A stretch of DNA of 64,000 nucleotides, taken from Paramecium octaurelia. Its lineage: Eukaryota > Ciliophora > Oligohymenophorea > Peniculida > Parameciidae. The DNA lies in contig CAJJDP010000156.1 of assembly GCA_905182995.1 (NCBI GenBank), forward strand, positions 62,001-126,000, given 5' to 3'. Shown here in pieces: positions 37,110 through 49,538 of the stretch. The notes beneath the pieces are model-generated. The model saw only the letters and a program-made list of their open reading frames with translations, was not told the DNA's origin and ran no database searches. Position numbers and translations under genes: made by a program. The first letter of the stretch is position 1; every line of letters begins with the position of its first letter.

Positions 37110-37934
37110 CGCCACAGCCTATTTGAATTGCTCCTTGAACTCTTTGACTTGAGTCTCAATGTAATCGGCACAACTCTTGCCCATCCATTGCAATTAGATG
37201 TCGATCAAGACAATCCAGAATTTGCAGAAGCCTTCCAAAAATATCCCCAATCTGGTATCATGCTTTAAGGCTTCTCGAACACTCTGTACCATAGTGTCAG
37301 AGACCAGATTCACGGCATTTTGGACAAAGTGCAGTTTGAAATTAAGCACAGGTCGGGTCTATTAATAATGTAAGGGTTCGATTATTTGTTTGTCCAACTG
37401 TTGGAGAGTGTTGAATAGTGTAAAGATGAACTTGTCATCCAAAACGGTTTTGTGTTCACACATCTTGGCTCGTTGAACCTCGTACTTATTTGAATAGAGC
37501 ATCATTTTAATGGATTGAGGCAATTCGCTCAAATTTTAAATCAACTATTCATGTTCTCTGCTAAGGTAACTGTACTATTCATATTGGGCTGATATTGGAA
37601 TATTCTCCATTTCAGATGGAATCCTGTTGCGCTGTTCTGTTCGACCTTCACTTATCAAACTGGCCCATCTAGATTTCCGTTCCTCCTTCTTCAACGAAGG
37701 ACACTGTGTACCTGTGTGTGATCCTTTGGCTCTCAATCTCATGATCTGAGAGATGGTGGCCTTCTAATAAAACATATTGGTGGTTTGGGTTGGCCAATCA
37801 TTGCGAGCTGTATTGGATTACTTCTTGAATACATCCTTAATGGCTTGACTGAATTCAGCATCGTTGAACATGTCGTCGATCTCCCCCAATGATATTTTAG
37901 TTTACTTGTTGCCATTTGCCTTGCGAACACTCAT
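35876..37934 (-). CDS. Coiled-coil protein of unknown family, 675 aa
   Basis: Two exons (intron 36107-36137, 31 nt) give 676 codons. The protein starts MSVRKANGNKQTKISLGEID. It has an N-terminal globular part with PSLKKEERKSRWASLISE, a helical region, a coiled coil at about 270-350 (KVEDQMIQMDKEFKAMEAQY) and a C-terminal helical domain (LSLKKLLKYYKELQEQHEYQ). A basic tail follows the splice. It is divergent from the ARL6-like gene with 11 bp between start codons, which suggests shared control, but the function is unknown. Confidence 0.7.
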
Positions 37935-37945
37935 TAATTATTATA

Positions 37946-38502
37946 ATGTAAGTTGCATTTAGTGTCATTTGTGTTGGATTAGACAACGCTGGCAAAACCA
38001 GTCTATTGCGCACACTCTCCAATAGTTAAAGAATGGAGATATTCCCTACACCCACCATGGAGATCCATTATGTCATTTGTCCCAAAATTGGGAAGTATTG
38101 TCTCGTCTACGATATGTCTGGAAATGGTCGCCATAGAGCAAGTTGGAGAATTCTCTATCAAGATGTTCAAGCCATGATCTACGTCATTGACACCAGTGAT
38201 TCAGAATACAGGTTGCATACAACGAATTTCATATCACTAGATTCCATTTATAAAGACATCTGATTGAAGAGGTGCTTAATGATGATTTAATCAAAAAGAG
38301 TGCCATCCCCATTCTATTCCTCTTCAACAAGAACGACAAAAAGAATAGGTTCAACAAGGACGATCTCATCAAGGTGCTGGGATTGGACTCCAAGAAATTC
38401 AAAAATAAATTCATCTTCAAAGAGACTTCTAGTTTTGAAATCTCAAAATTGAAAGAAGCCATTGATAATCTGACTGATGCTCTCTTTAGCAAAAAATAAT
38501 GA
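37946..38502 (+). CDS. ARL6: ARL6/BBS3-like small GTPase, 175 aa
   Basis: Two exons (intron 38212-38240) give 176 codons. GTPase motifs are present: P-loop GLDNAGKTS, switch II DMSGNGRHR, and the guanine motif NKND. The switch II wording D-M-S-G-x-G-R-(H/Y)-R and AMIYVIDTSD are characteristic of ARL6 (DMSGQGRYR in the animal protein), which recruits the BBSome to ciliary membranes. The usual switch II Gln is Asn. The N-terminus starts directly at the first strand (MQVAFSVICVGLDN), so the amphipathic, acylated helix of ARF/ARL proteins is missing. Convergent with the aspartyl protease, stops 23 bp apart. Confidence 0.75.
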
Positions 38503-38525
38503 TTTGTTGTTATTATATTTACTTA

Positions 38526-39771
38526 TCATTTATTCATTTCATGACTTGCTTCCCCCAAACAACTCACCTATCTTATTATCCAAATAGATGCTATGGCTAT
38601 ACAAATACATGCACACACCACTTTAAATATATACAAATAATCATTTATCTAAATTTATTTACTCTATTTCTCAAATGCAGCCAATCTAGCAAATCCAATT
38701 TACTTATTGTCAATGTCAAACAACGTTACATGCTTCCTTATGAACGTATCCCCCAGAATCCAATAACTATTTGAACTCTTCGTAAAAGACAACACACACA
38801 CTGACACATCTATTTATATGTAGTCACTAGGGTGTAATTGCAAACTCAAATCACCTTCAAATTTAAATTCAAATTCAGGAAAGTGTGAAAAATCCCCATC
38901 AGGACATGAACATTTTATTTAGTATTGGGAATATTGGCAGAACTACTTATAATCATCTCTTAAAATTGATAATATTGAAGTAAATTGATGAGTAGGTACA
39001 ACTATCAATGAAGTTCCAGTATCTATCAATGCCGATACATCCTTAATCAGAACCTTTTTATTCAATTGTACATTCTCCAATCTGACTGACCACGAATCAG
39101 CTTTATCCAATTTAACATACTTCACTTCAGAACTCATATAATGAGTATCATACCCACCTATGAATAACACACTCGCATTATTGACGTGTTCAGGTATTGA
39201 ATTCAAGAAGAATGCAAAAATGCGCTTATCTATCTAATGTTGATCAAACAGAATGTTAATTAATGAGTTGAATCCATCATATTCTTGTAAACCCAACCCG
39301 CAAATACCATCAGCTCTTAAATTCTCCAAATTAGTTTATGAATTCACAATCAAAAATTGAAAATTGGAAACTGAGAAATTGGATACTTGCAACTAATCAA
39401 AAGCCTTGTACCCTCCTATCTCCCCTTGACCATACTCTACCTTATATTTTTCTTTTGTCATTAAACAATTAGGACTCGATTGGCAATCAAAAGAGGCTTT
39501 CTTCGATTGCGAGGGACACGTATTTGAGAATACCTTGATAGTGTGCACAATTTACCCAAAAAATAGAAGAACCTGTGTCGAATAGCAATTCAAGGTCCTA
39601 TTCCCCTATTTTAATAATTCCTGTGTATTGCATGTTCATGAAATTATTGATCATCAGGTTGTTCCTCAGATGTCGATTAGAATTAGGGAGTGTAGTTTTA
39701 TGCAAGTCGATCTTCACATAGGCACTAATTAGTTAAAATAATAAATATAATAACATTAATTATTGAAGCAT
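38526..39771 (-). CDS. Pepsin-type aspartyl protease with C-terminal membrane helix, 407 aa
   Basis: Two exons (intron 39534-39555) give 408 codons. Both catalytic motifs are intact: FDTGSS near residue 67 and IDTGTS near 240. Other pepsin landmarks are YGQGEIGGYKAFD, ADGICGLG, and near the end SYWILGDTFIRKHVTLFD followed by KQIGFA. A leucine-rich signal peptide starts the protein (MLQQLMLLYLLFQLISAY). After the protease domain a hydrophobic segment (YIFKVVCACICIAIASIWII) predicts a single membrane anchor. This suggests an enzyme held in lysosomal, secretory or surface membranes. Confidence 0.85.
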
Positions 39772-39804
39772 TGTAATATAAATTAAGTTACTAATATCAG
39801 GATC

Positions 39805-41431
39805 ATGGGATGCAACTGCTATTAAGTGGGATATTATTTACAGATGTATTCAATAATTATAAATATGGAAACAAATAACTAATTGTAAATGAAGTAACTC
39901 TTTTAATTGAGTGGACATAAACATGGAGTTGCAGTATAAGGAGACGAAAATTTAAATTTTATAAATGGCTCATAAGATGATATTCTGCATTCCTGGTCCA
40001 AAGAAACTAAATTAAAAAGTGTATAGGCTCATTAGGATATCATCAGGGAAATTCTACCTTCTCCTTTGGGAGGGTATTTGACATGCTCTAATGATCAAAC
40101 AATTAAACTCAGGTCTAATGATCTTGAATTGATTCAGACCTTTTTAGGACATAAAAGCTTTGGTTTTACAATGAAAGTTCACATGGATCAACTGATTAGT
40201 GGAGGTAAGGATAGATTAGTAAATATCTGGAATTTAAATGGTAATCCCAAACAAACCATTTAATTGCCTGATGCTGTGTTGAGTGTAGCTATCAATAATT
40301 ATAAAGACATCATTATTGGAACAAGTGATGGCAAGGTCTGAATATCTACCTCTGATCCAGCTAGATATGCTCCTTAGAGTGAAATTAAAGGGCTAGAGTA
40401 GGAAGCCTTGTTAGTCAATGCCAAAAAGGAAGGAGCGATGTCTGAGGAAGAAGTGCAGAAATTGCTAGGATTTGACAAGCTAACTACAATGATAGGAAAG
40501 AAAGAGGGGGAAATTACATTGTTTAGAAATGGAAATAAACCTGAAGCATATATAATAAGAATTGGGTAATTGATTGGAGATGTGATTGGTGGCAAAGGGG
40601 CAAGCTCAAGAAAGTTCTTTCATGGAGACAAAATGCTTTGAGGCTGGAGAGTATGATCATGTCTTTGATGTGGAAGATGCAAATGGAATTACTAAGCTTT
40701 TACCTTATAATGAAGGGGAAAACTTTAATGACACAGCTAAGAAGTTTTGTTTAAGGGATACTCTAAACATTACCTTTACTAAATAGTTTATTCCTTGAAA
40801 AAGAATATATCCTTTGGGTATTCGCAAAGCTAAAATAAATTAGAGTTGGAAACATGAAAGGTTAATATGCTTAACAAAAAATATTAGAGTAACAATGCAG
40901 GTCTAGAAAAAGGCATTAATCTTTTCTTGAATACCTTCATTATAAAATTTATAACCTGCTAATGCAGTCCTTCTAAGATTGGCCATGTAAACATTATGTA
41001 ATTGCTTAAAACATAATACTAATACTTGTGCTATCCTCTATCATTTAAGAATAGTTAAAGACATTATTCTGAGTCTATTAGATGCTGATGAAAAGGTAAA
41101 ACATATAATATAATCTAGACTGTAAAAGTCCTTAGTAACCTCATTCTCAATTTATCTATTGGAATATATCAGAGAAACCGATTGAATGACCAAACTAGTG
41201 AGAATGTTATCCGAATCTATTATTACATTTTTGGAATATCAACAAAGGGATGCTGAAACAATTGCTAAATTAGTGACTGCCCTTGGTAATTTGACGAGAT
41301 CTCCTGCTTAATAAATTAGAGAACAATGTAAGAAAGTCAGATACGGTTTTATTTAATCATTGGTAATCGATACAAATAATTAAGGCACACTAAAATGTTT
41401 GGATGAGGTTAAATTGAGTATCTAAATTTGA
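39805..41431 (+). pseudogene. Broken PLAA/UFD3 (DOA1)-like gene
   Basis: The reading order is that of PLAA/Ufd3: WD40 blades (FLGHKSFGFTMKVHMDQLIS, GGKDRLVNIWNLNG), then a PFU ubiquitin-binding domain (TMIGKKEGEITLFRNGNKPE, EYDHVFDVEDANG), then a PUL-like helical repeat. The frame is interrupted by TGA at 40339 (DGKV-stop-ISTSDPAR), by a one-base frameshift in a run of A around 40630-40633, and by TGA at 40796, 40928 and 41183. No GT..AG intron repairs the frameshift. PLAA works with Cdc48/p97 in ubiquitin turnover. The surviving homology across lesions shows recent decay, so a working paralogue probably exists elsewhere. Confidence 0.75.
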
Positions 41432-41601
41432 ATATTATAAATTCTAAAATACTCTATTAATAATGGTTGATTAGTTAAAATTCTTACAACATTATCTAAA
41501 TGTTTTATAATTTATATTAAATGAAAATAATTAATAAAACGCAAGCTTATTTTGATTATGCAATTCTAAAAGTGTTTTATTAAAATATTTTATACTTAGT
41601 T

Positions 41602-43575
41602 TCAAACTAAAATTTCATAAACGTTGTATTATTAAGAAACCATATCCCAAAGAACCAAATATTAGCAATCTTTAGAGAGGGAACCATAAGTAAATTCTGA
41701 TTAGCATTGGATTGGATCAGCCATGATCTTCAGATTCCCATCTAATTATTTTCTGATTATGAACACAGTTGAATTATGTCTGATGACTATTACGTTTTTC
41801 AGTTTATTATATAAAATAGGAAATAAATTCCAATCTTACTGCTAATTATTTAACAATAGTTATTTTTCAGGTTTTTCTTGAAACTTAAAGTTTTAGCCTT
41901 CAAAGAAATGCACTCTCCCTTTACTTTGTTATAACCAAATAAATTCAGTATCACTTAAGAATTTAATTTATCTACCAATATCTTGAACTGATTATTTTAG
42001 GGTATCTTTAAACTTCCAGATGCCTTGCTATTTCCACCAAATGAATATAACTTAATCTTCATTACATGATACCATGCATGTTTCAGAATCATTCATACTC
42101 AAACTTAATAGCTTATTTTGATTTTCAAATAAAGAGTATTCATAAACTAAGTTATTCTCCTTAAAATCTAGTTTCCAAATTATGATAGTTTTACCCAGAC
42201 TTCCAGTTATCAACTGAGTCTCATCGTGATTCATGATCATACACCTCAGACCTAAAGAATGCTGTTTGAATGGTTTTGAAGACTTCCATCCAAAATTATT
42301 ATCCTATTACCAACATACTATAGAGCCATCCTCATTCCCACAACCTGAAATGAAGGAATTTGAATAATTGCTAAAGAGTAGACATGTGACATCATCGATA
42401 TGCTTCTATAAAGTATTGCTTAATTTTAGGTGTCCTTTATAGAAATCCCAAACTTTAATATCTTTACCGCTTGTTGAAATCATGATCGAAGTATCCTTGT
42501 TGAATTATATGGCATAGCAGCAATCTTTTTGTCTAATTTCAGTTTTAATCAACTTATGAAGGATGAAACGATTGGGTATTGGTTCTGAAGCAGGTTACCT
42601 TTGGAGATCCTTTAAAGTATTGTTTAATACACCTTGAATACAATTTGTTAGTTTCGTTTTAAATTCTTCTCTCATTATTATGATAGCTTAGTCCTTTTCT
42701 ATTCTATTTATTTTTTCAATAAATTTATTAAAAGATCCTTCATTTATCAGCAAATTCAAATTTTGAATACTCTGAAAATATTCTCCATTCTGTTAGGATA
42801 TGCGATTAGTTAATTCTATTTCTAATTTATGTATGGATTGTGATAGGTGTTGTCTTAATCCTATTAAGTTTGTTGATTGCTCGATTATTTCTGATTAAAT
42901 TCCCTTGTTTTGTTCTGAAGAATTAACTATAATTTCCTTAATGTGAGTGAATTCCTATTCACAAATACTGTTAAGTTTCACCCTTTCTATTTTCTCAATT
43001 AGAGTTCTACATTGATTCTCAACATTGAGTTGTTGAATAGCATCCTCAATATTAACTTTCGATAATTAAAGAAGTGTCTATTAACAAGGATTAAATTTAT
43101 TAAGACTATTAAATGGATTAATTAGAGTATTCAAAACAGGTAAATATTACTAAGTTAGAAACCCGTAATTCACTTCATCTAAGTCATCCTAGTATTTATT
43201 GAATGATTAGTCAAACCTTTGTATAAATTCCTTATTTTATAGGTCTTATAATTTTTATAACCATTAAAGTGTTTTGATATTAATTTATTCGCAAACCTCT
43301 TAAATTTCAACTTTTAGCAGCCAAAAGTTTTTAATGAATGTATTTAAATGCATAATGTTTTGTAACAAAATTAAATTTGAATATTTTGAAGTCTAATTAA
43401 AATTCTTATTGGCTTGAGCAAGTGCAATGGATATCTCAATTAATTCAGTCTAATATTAATACTAATCCAAACATTCATAGCACAATAATCTTTATGTAGG
43501 GTTCATCGAAGGATCATTGATAATTTGAACTGCTTGATGGTTATGCTTACAAAATAGGTTAATTTCTAATTCCAT
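41602..43575 (-). CDS. B-box-like, coiled-coil and WD40 protein, 657 aa
   Basis: Intronless, 658 codons. The first 45 residues hold a zinc-type head (FCKHNHQA, LLCYECLDQY). Residues 60-360 are helical/coiled coil. Residues about 370-657 are WD40 blades: SIMISTSGKDIKVWDFYKGH, ETQLITGSLGKTIIIWKLDF, ACMVSCNED-type turns and VIFIWWKQQGIWKF. This head-coil-propeller layout is a large ciliate family that I know only by architecture; the role is unknown. Its start faces a second gene with a similar zinc head across 250 bp. Confidence 0.7.
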
Positions 43576-43825
43576 TCTTAAAATATTTATATATTTAATT
43601 TTTCGACAAAATTAATATTCATGTATAGAAATAAACAGTTAGCATGTCGTTGCCTTTGATGCAGGATAACTTAGTGGTTATTTAACATCTCATAAATTTA
43701 AGGATAATCTAAATTGAATTCATTAAGTAATGTAACTTATATAGCTATGATTAAAACTTGAAATACAAGTATAACAAGAACTTTATCGATATATTATAAT
43801 TTATCATTATTCTATTATCAAAAAA

Positions 43826-45149
43826 ATGCAAAAAGTTTATTCAACAAAGTCTGTCATAATTCCTTTAAAGGATTTTGATGTTTCCTGTTCGTACAATCAC
43901 GAAAACCCTGCTGATTATATCGTTAAATATGGGAAAGAACAACCCACTTATCTATGCAGACAATGTTTATCTGTTTTCACTCTACCCAAAAATGCTATAA
44001 AAGTTGCTGAGGTTGTGGAGAAGTGTAGACAATAAAAGCAGAGGTACCATAAAATAGTTGACCCACTATTTGAAAACAATAAAGTTAAAATCTAAAAACT
44101 ATTAGATAATCTCATCGATTTCAAATCATAAGTGTTATAATAGATAGAGTAATCGATAACGGCAACAAGGCTGTGGTTAGAAGAATTGGAGGAACACTAA
44201 TCGAAGGAGTAGGCATTAGATTACAAGTATTAATCATAATAATTTCATTTAAATTATGAAGAGTACGAATTATAAGAATTCATTCGACTTGAGAGGAAGA
44301 TTCTCAAATGCAATACATCTTATATTAACAAATTAAAAGAGCATTTAAAAGAATACATCAATATAGGTTAATTTGAGCCATGTTAGCAAATAATAGATAA
44401 TTGTTTAGATAATTCTGAATTAGATTAGTGTCTTTCTTAGGAATTAGAATTTGAAAGCAATAAAACCTAAGTAATTTCAAAAAGTCCAAATAAATGGTTT
44501 CTGCAAGGGAACATCGATCCCATTTTGGATAATATCAAAAACCACTTAAAAAATTGGAGGACTTATGATATGAACACCGAAGAGATGGGATACTTTTACT
44601 TTGACATGAATAGCAACCAATATTTCCTTTCATATTTGTTCCCCAATTTCTTTTAGAGTTAATTCTGTGAAAAAAGTGTCCGTTTAACTCCTCAGGAAAG
44701 AAATGAAATTATACAAGATAAGAGAGTAAATTGCATTGACTTAATTTTAGGCACTTAATTAAATTGAAGAAAATCTTTAAATGTTTCTTTGTTACTTGGG
44801 AGTGAAATTGGCTGGAAACAAAGTCACATTGAATGGTACGAATCAATGGGAGAAATATCAGAAAGACAAGAATAATAAGTCAGGCTTATAAAGAGTGATA
44901 TCTTCTTTGAGTGTCTTAAATCAACGAAAAATTGCTTTGCAGCTTGTTGCTTTTACCAAAGAAAACAATTTCTAATATTAAGAGACGTTCATCAACTACG
45001 ATCTTTTGAAAGAGGAAGGTAATACGAGTGAACAGGCCTTGACATTTTCGGATGTGAAAGGATATTACTTATAAGACGAGTTGATGTAAAATAAGTGGGC
45101 GACAGTTAAGATTCTGACAGATCAAAATTTAGATGAGTGTGGTAGTTGA
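43826..45149 (+). CDS. Zinc-head/coiled-coil protein, 432 aa
   Basis: Two exons (intron 44726-44750) give 433 codons. The N-terminus has Cys/His pairs (VSCSYNHENPADYI, YLCRQCLSVF) like its divergent neighbour, followed by helical regions rich in Gln, Glu and Lys. After the splice a mixed region reads GVKLAGNKVTLNGTNQWEKY, suggesting a small C-terminal domain in place of a WD40 propeller. Function unknown. Confidence 0.65.
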
Positions 45150-45252
45150 TTAAGATTATTTGTATTTTTTCATGTTGTAAATTTATACCCAAATTATGAC
45201 AGGGGAGAAATCATATCATTATGTTTAATTATTATAATTTAATATTATCAAC

Positions 45253-47468
45253 ATGTTGCAGTAATATTTGAATATGGGATTCACTTAGTAATAGATTATC
45301 AAAGCATAACAGATTTGCAAGTAGAATCGAAACATAGAGATCTTGGATGTGCTTTTAAAACATGTGTAGTCTCCAATTAAAGAATAATCCCAATCCCAGA
45401 TTTTGAGAGAATTGTCATTTGATGTTTTGACTCCTGATCAGCGGTTGCGATAAAAGGGAACGCCTGTGGGATTGAAAAATCTGGCTAATGGTTTTTGTGA
45501 TATTTATGTTAGTCTGCTATTTGAATTCTCTGATTCAGACCTATTTTCATAACCCAATCTTTGTGAAGGAGATACTGAGCTTTAAATACCCAGTGCAATT
45601 GAATTTTGAGGATCTCTTAAATAAGAACGAGGCAAAAGCAAAGAGGATAAAGTCATCGATTGATTTGGTTGTGCATTTGTAGAGGTTTGCAAGAATTATA
45701 ATTTTAGACTGTTTGCTTACTTAGTTCACACAGACAGAAAGTACGTGGATCCATACAGAGTGTTCTTGAATGTAGTAGATGAATTTGGTAATAGGTTTTA
45801 ATTGGGAGATTAAAAGGATTGGGCGGAGTTCAATTTATAATTCATAACATGCATAGACGAGGGGTTGAAATATCATGAGAACAAGTTAATGGATGCTGAA
45901 ATGTAAAACAAAGATGAGAGTGGTGATTTGCATGACTCAGATTAGTATTAGAATGATAGAAATAAATCTGGCATTACTTTAACGAGGTCTATGATACTTT
46001 TGGATGAAAACAAGGCCAAGTTGATAGAATAATAGCCATTGCAATCATAATCACAGAATTAGACAATAATCAATAGATTATTCTTTGGAAAAACAAAAGA
46101 GTATATTACACATCCGAATCAGAGAAATTAGAGTGAAGAACAGGAGTAAATATTTTTGTAGATCATATTGAATGTGAAGAATAGGAGTTTATATTAAGCT
46201 TGGGAAGCAAATAACTCCTTTTTAATAGAGGGTTATCGTAATGGAAGTGAGGTGATTGAGTTGGCTGAAAAAACTATTTGGATCACTTAGATTCCTGATT
46301 CCTTACTATTCCAAATACAAAGAGTGGGATATGATCCAGAGAGAGGACTGATCAAAATGAATGATGAATTTCGATTTGAGAAGGAGATCTATGCTGATAG
46401 ATTCCTTTTGGAGAACAGACAAAAGGTTATAGAAACGTAATAGCAATTGAATGAACTCAAAATTTAATAAGCTGAATTATTGTCTTAGATGGATAAATAT
46501 TAAAATTATGGAGGCATTTCTATGCTAACCATCTTAAATACAGCTACTAAGTATGTTAAGGAGGTGAAATCAGATGATGAGATCATGCAAAAAAGGATTG
46601 AGTAATGTAGATTAAGTATTCAAATGATTTTATAGAAATTTCAGGTTGAATTGGATCAAATTAATTAGAAGATTGAAGACTTGTATGCTATAATGAAAAA
46701 ATATAAGTATTTTCTTTAAAGTATTTTAATACATGAAGGGGCTGCAGAGTCTGGCCATTATTATACTTATATTTACAATCCATTGTTGAAGCATTGGTTT
46801 AAATTCAATGATATCAATGTCACTTAGGTAAGTGAGGAGAAAGTGTTGCGTGATGCCTATGGAGATGGGAAATCGAAAACAAATGCCTATTGTTTAATCT
46901 ATTAGCGTGCTGATCGTTTTGAACCTCAATCTTATTCAGATTATACGAGCAATTCCGTTTATGCTCAGTACATTCAATAGAATCTCTATGAAGAGGTCAT
47001 AAATGACAACAAAAAGTTTTCAATTGAACAAAAAGAATATGAACTTGTGGAATTGGGAGATATGGTAGTCGAGATCTATAATGTGTAATTTCAATAGGTG
47101 AATGAAATGGCTAGGAAATTTAAAAATAGAAATGGTAATCCAGTCAACAATTTTCCAACCTATTTGCGCACTCTGTTAGATCAGATGAATGATCTAGTCA
47201 AGTGGAGCATCTTGGATTATGCCATCAGAGAAGCATCTCAAGGCAAAAGAAATTTGAGAGATTATCAAGAGTAATTGATCTTTCAATAAAGGTGTATATC
47301 TATTCTATTGATACTAGAATCAAATACAATTTTGAATAATTGAGTCAATTCAAAGTGCCATCCAAGTATGACGTTGACAAGCAGACCATCAAACATCTTC
47401 AGTATTACTATCTGTAATATATATCATCACTCAGAATCACTGCAATACAATAGTTTCAGCATATTTGA
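45253..47468 (+). CDS. UBA-containing ubiquitin-specific protease (USP), 714 aa
   Basis: Four exons (introns 45491-45512, 45685-45707, 47292-47317) give 715 codons. The N-terminus resembles a UBA domain (LQQYLNMGFTQQQIIKAQQI). The catalytic Cys box is GLKNLANVCYLNSLIQTYF; the Cys codon lies immediately after the first splice junction. The His box is GAAESGHYYTYIYNPLLKHW followed by FKFNDINV and NAYCLIYQR. Between them lies a long insert with a coiled coil, as in USP25/USP28. It should remove ubiquitin from substrates. It lies 103 bp downstream of the zinc-head gene on the same strand. Confidence 0.85.
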
Positions 47469-47488
47469 ATTATTTTTAATTATATATA

Positions 47489-48887
47489 ATGGTTTCAGCA
47501 TATTCAGTTGGAAATGGTAAAAGATCCAATGAAGTTCAACAAGGACCTGACACCCCAGGACCTGGACAATACTCTGGAGACAAGAAACAAAAATACACTC
47601 CTCCCAGTTTCAAGTACCAATCCTCATTATAAAAGGATTCCACAAGCACAAAGATAAACGTTTTAATCAAGCTTCACTCCAGGACCAGGAGCATATGCTT
47701 CTTCCGATGTATACTCTCTCTCTAACTTAGAACCTACTCAAAGGGCCCAAGTTTTCATTTGCTGGCAAAAAACAATAATCGGTTACCTCCTTTTAACCTG
47801 GACCAGGAGCTTACAATGTAAAACCAACTAAACAAGCTCCTTTATACAGTTTTGGTGGCAAATATGGAAGCCACCCCGATGATTAATAACCAGGACCAGG
47901 AGAATATTAATTAAGCAAATAATTGGATGCTCCATCCATGAAGTAACTCTTATCCTCATTTTCTTAGATTTCCTAGATCCAAAAGAGATGATCCTCATTT
48001 GGAAAAAGTACCTGGACCAGGAAGTATTATTACTAATTTTATTCATTACAAGCCTACAAACAAGAAAGACCGGAATCTGCTCCCAAGTACCGTTTTGGCA
48101 ATGCCTAAAGAAGAGGACTCTATGACAACGAACTTGGAAAAGTGCCAGGACGTATATTAATTCACTATTTAATCATAGCTGGATAATACAATTATCAATC
48201 ATAATTTGAGTCTATCCAACCTAAGGGTTTTACTTTGGTCTCTAGGAAAGAATAATCTTCATAATAACTTGTTGTCCCTGGGCCTGGAGCATATGATCCA
48301 TAACCAGTTAAAAGACCTCCTTCCTGTAAGATTGGCAAGTCAATGAGAGGATTGTAGTTTGCCAATCCTAATCCAGGACCAGGAGAATATGAACCTTAAA
48401 TTGACACAGTTCGACCCTAATCAGCCATGGTCAGAGTAGGATCAGCCTCGAGAAGACCACTAAATGATGTAAAGGGAGTTCCTGGACCTGGAACTTATGA
48501 TTTACCATCAAAAATGGTTGAAGGGCCATAAGTTAAAATATTGGGTCATAAATACGATCCTGTTCAGGCTCAAAAGGATTAGGTACCAGGACCTGGTTAA
48601 TATGAACGTCCCATTATGTAAAGGCCATAATCAGCCAAGTAATTGTTAACTCAAACTATAATTTCAGAATTGGTACTTCCAGAAGATAAGACCTTAATTC
48701 CACTTTAGATGTTCCAGGACCTGGTCAATACAAAACTAAGGAAAAATTAGGAGGACCTTCTTGGGGATTTGGTACAGGTAAACGACCACCTTTGAATCCT
48801 AAAAATGACACTCCTGGACCTGGTGGATATGACTAAGGAAATGAATTTGGGTCTGTACCAAAATATGCTATGAAGAAAATACCATGA
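47489..48887 (+). CDS. PGPG-repeat (SHIPPO/STPG-type) protein, 414 aa
   Basis: Seven exons (introns 47614-47635, 47709-47730, 47943-47967, 48024-48052, 48152-48178, 48639-48667) give 415 codons. About ten copies of a P-G-P-G-x-Y motif are spaced 30-45 residues apart (DTPGPGQYSG, TPGPGAYASS, QPGPGAYNV, VPGPGTYKQ, VPGPGQYNY, VPGPGAYDP, NPGPGEYEP and others); several are rebuilt only by splicing, which supports the exon model. Proteins with this repeat bind microtubules of sperm tails and cilia (ODF3/SHIPPO 1, STPG). It starts 20 bp after the USP stop. Confidence 0.85.
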
Positions 48888-49538
48888 TCTTTATAGTACA
48901 AAACTTACCTTAAAAATTAATATATATTATAATGGATCTAAATTTTCTATTAAATTCATTTATTTCATCAACCTGATCTTTTGATTGAATTATCAGAGAT
49001 TTTAACAAATTTAGAATTATATCTAATACTTTGAAATATTGAAAGTGTCTAATATTGTTAAGATGATAATCTAATGTTCAAATTATAAAATGTATCATTA
49101 GGCAGAATACGCCTAGATTATTTAACTAAAAATTATCATTCTCTTAGATCCACTTATTGATAAATTATATATATTATGATGAACCATAAATTTTTATAAT
49201 CAAAGAGAATGACAATTAAGCAGTAAAAAGATATAGTGGTTTTTTGTTGAAGATAAACTCTGAAAAGTTTATTCAATAATAGGTTAACAAAAATCAAAAA
49301 TCTTATTTGAATATCCTAATTTTTATTATTTTTTTCCCAACTTTATTCGAGTAATTCCCTTTTTTATATTTGTAAAATTTAATTTAATTTTAATTTTGAA
49401 GAGTGCCATTTTTTATACCTTTAGAATATTATTATACACAAGTGAGGTAAATGTAATCATTTTATGAACGATTTTCGAAATAATAAATCAACTAGTATTT
49501 TATAATTTGATATAATTATAATTATATAATCATTTTGC
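48888..49538. other. AT-rich intergenic stretch
   Basis: About 650 bp between two convergent genes. No open frame with protein-like composition, no RNA gene recognised. Confidence 0.5.

Noticed and set aside
40339..41185. TGA read as tryptophan or selenocysteine in the PLAA-like gene
   Set aside because: All other genes in the window use TGA as stop, and the same gene also has a frameshift, so decay is simpler.
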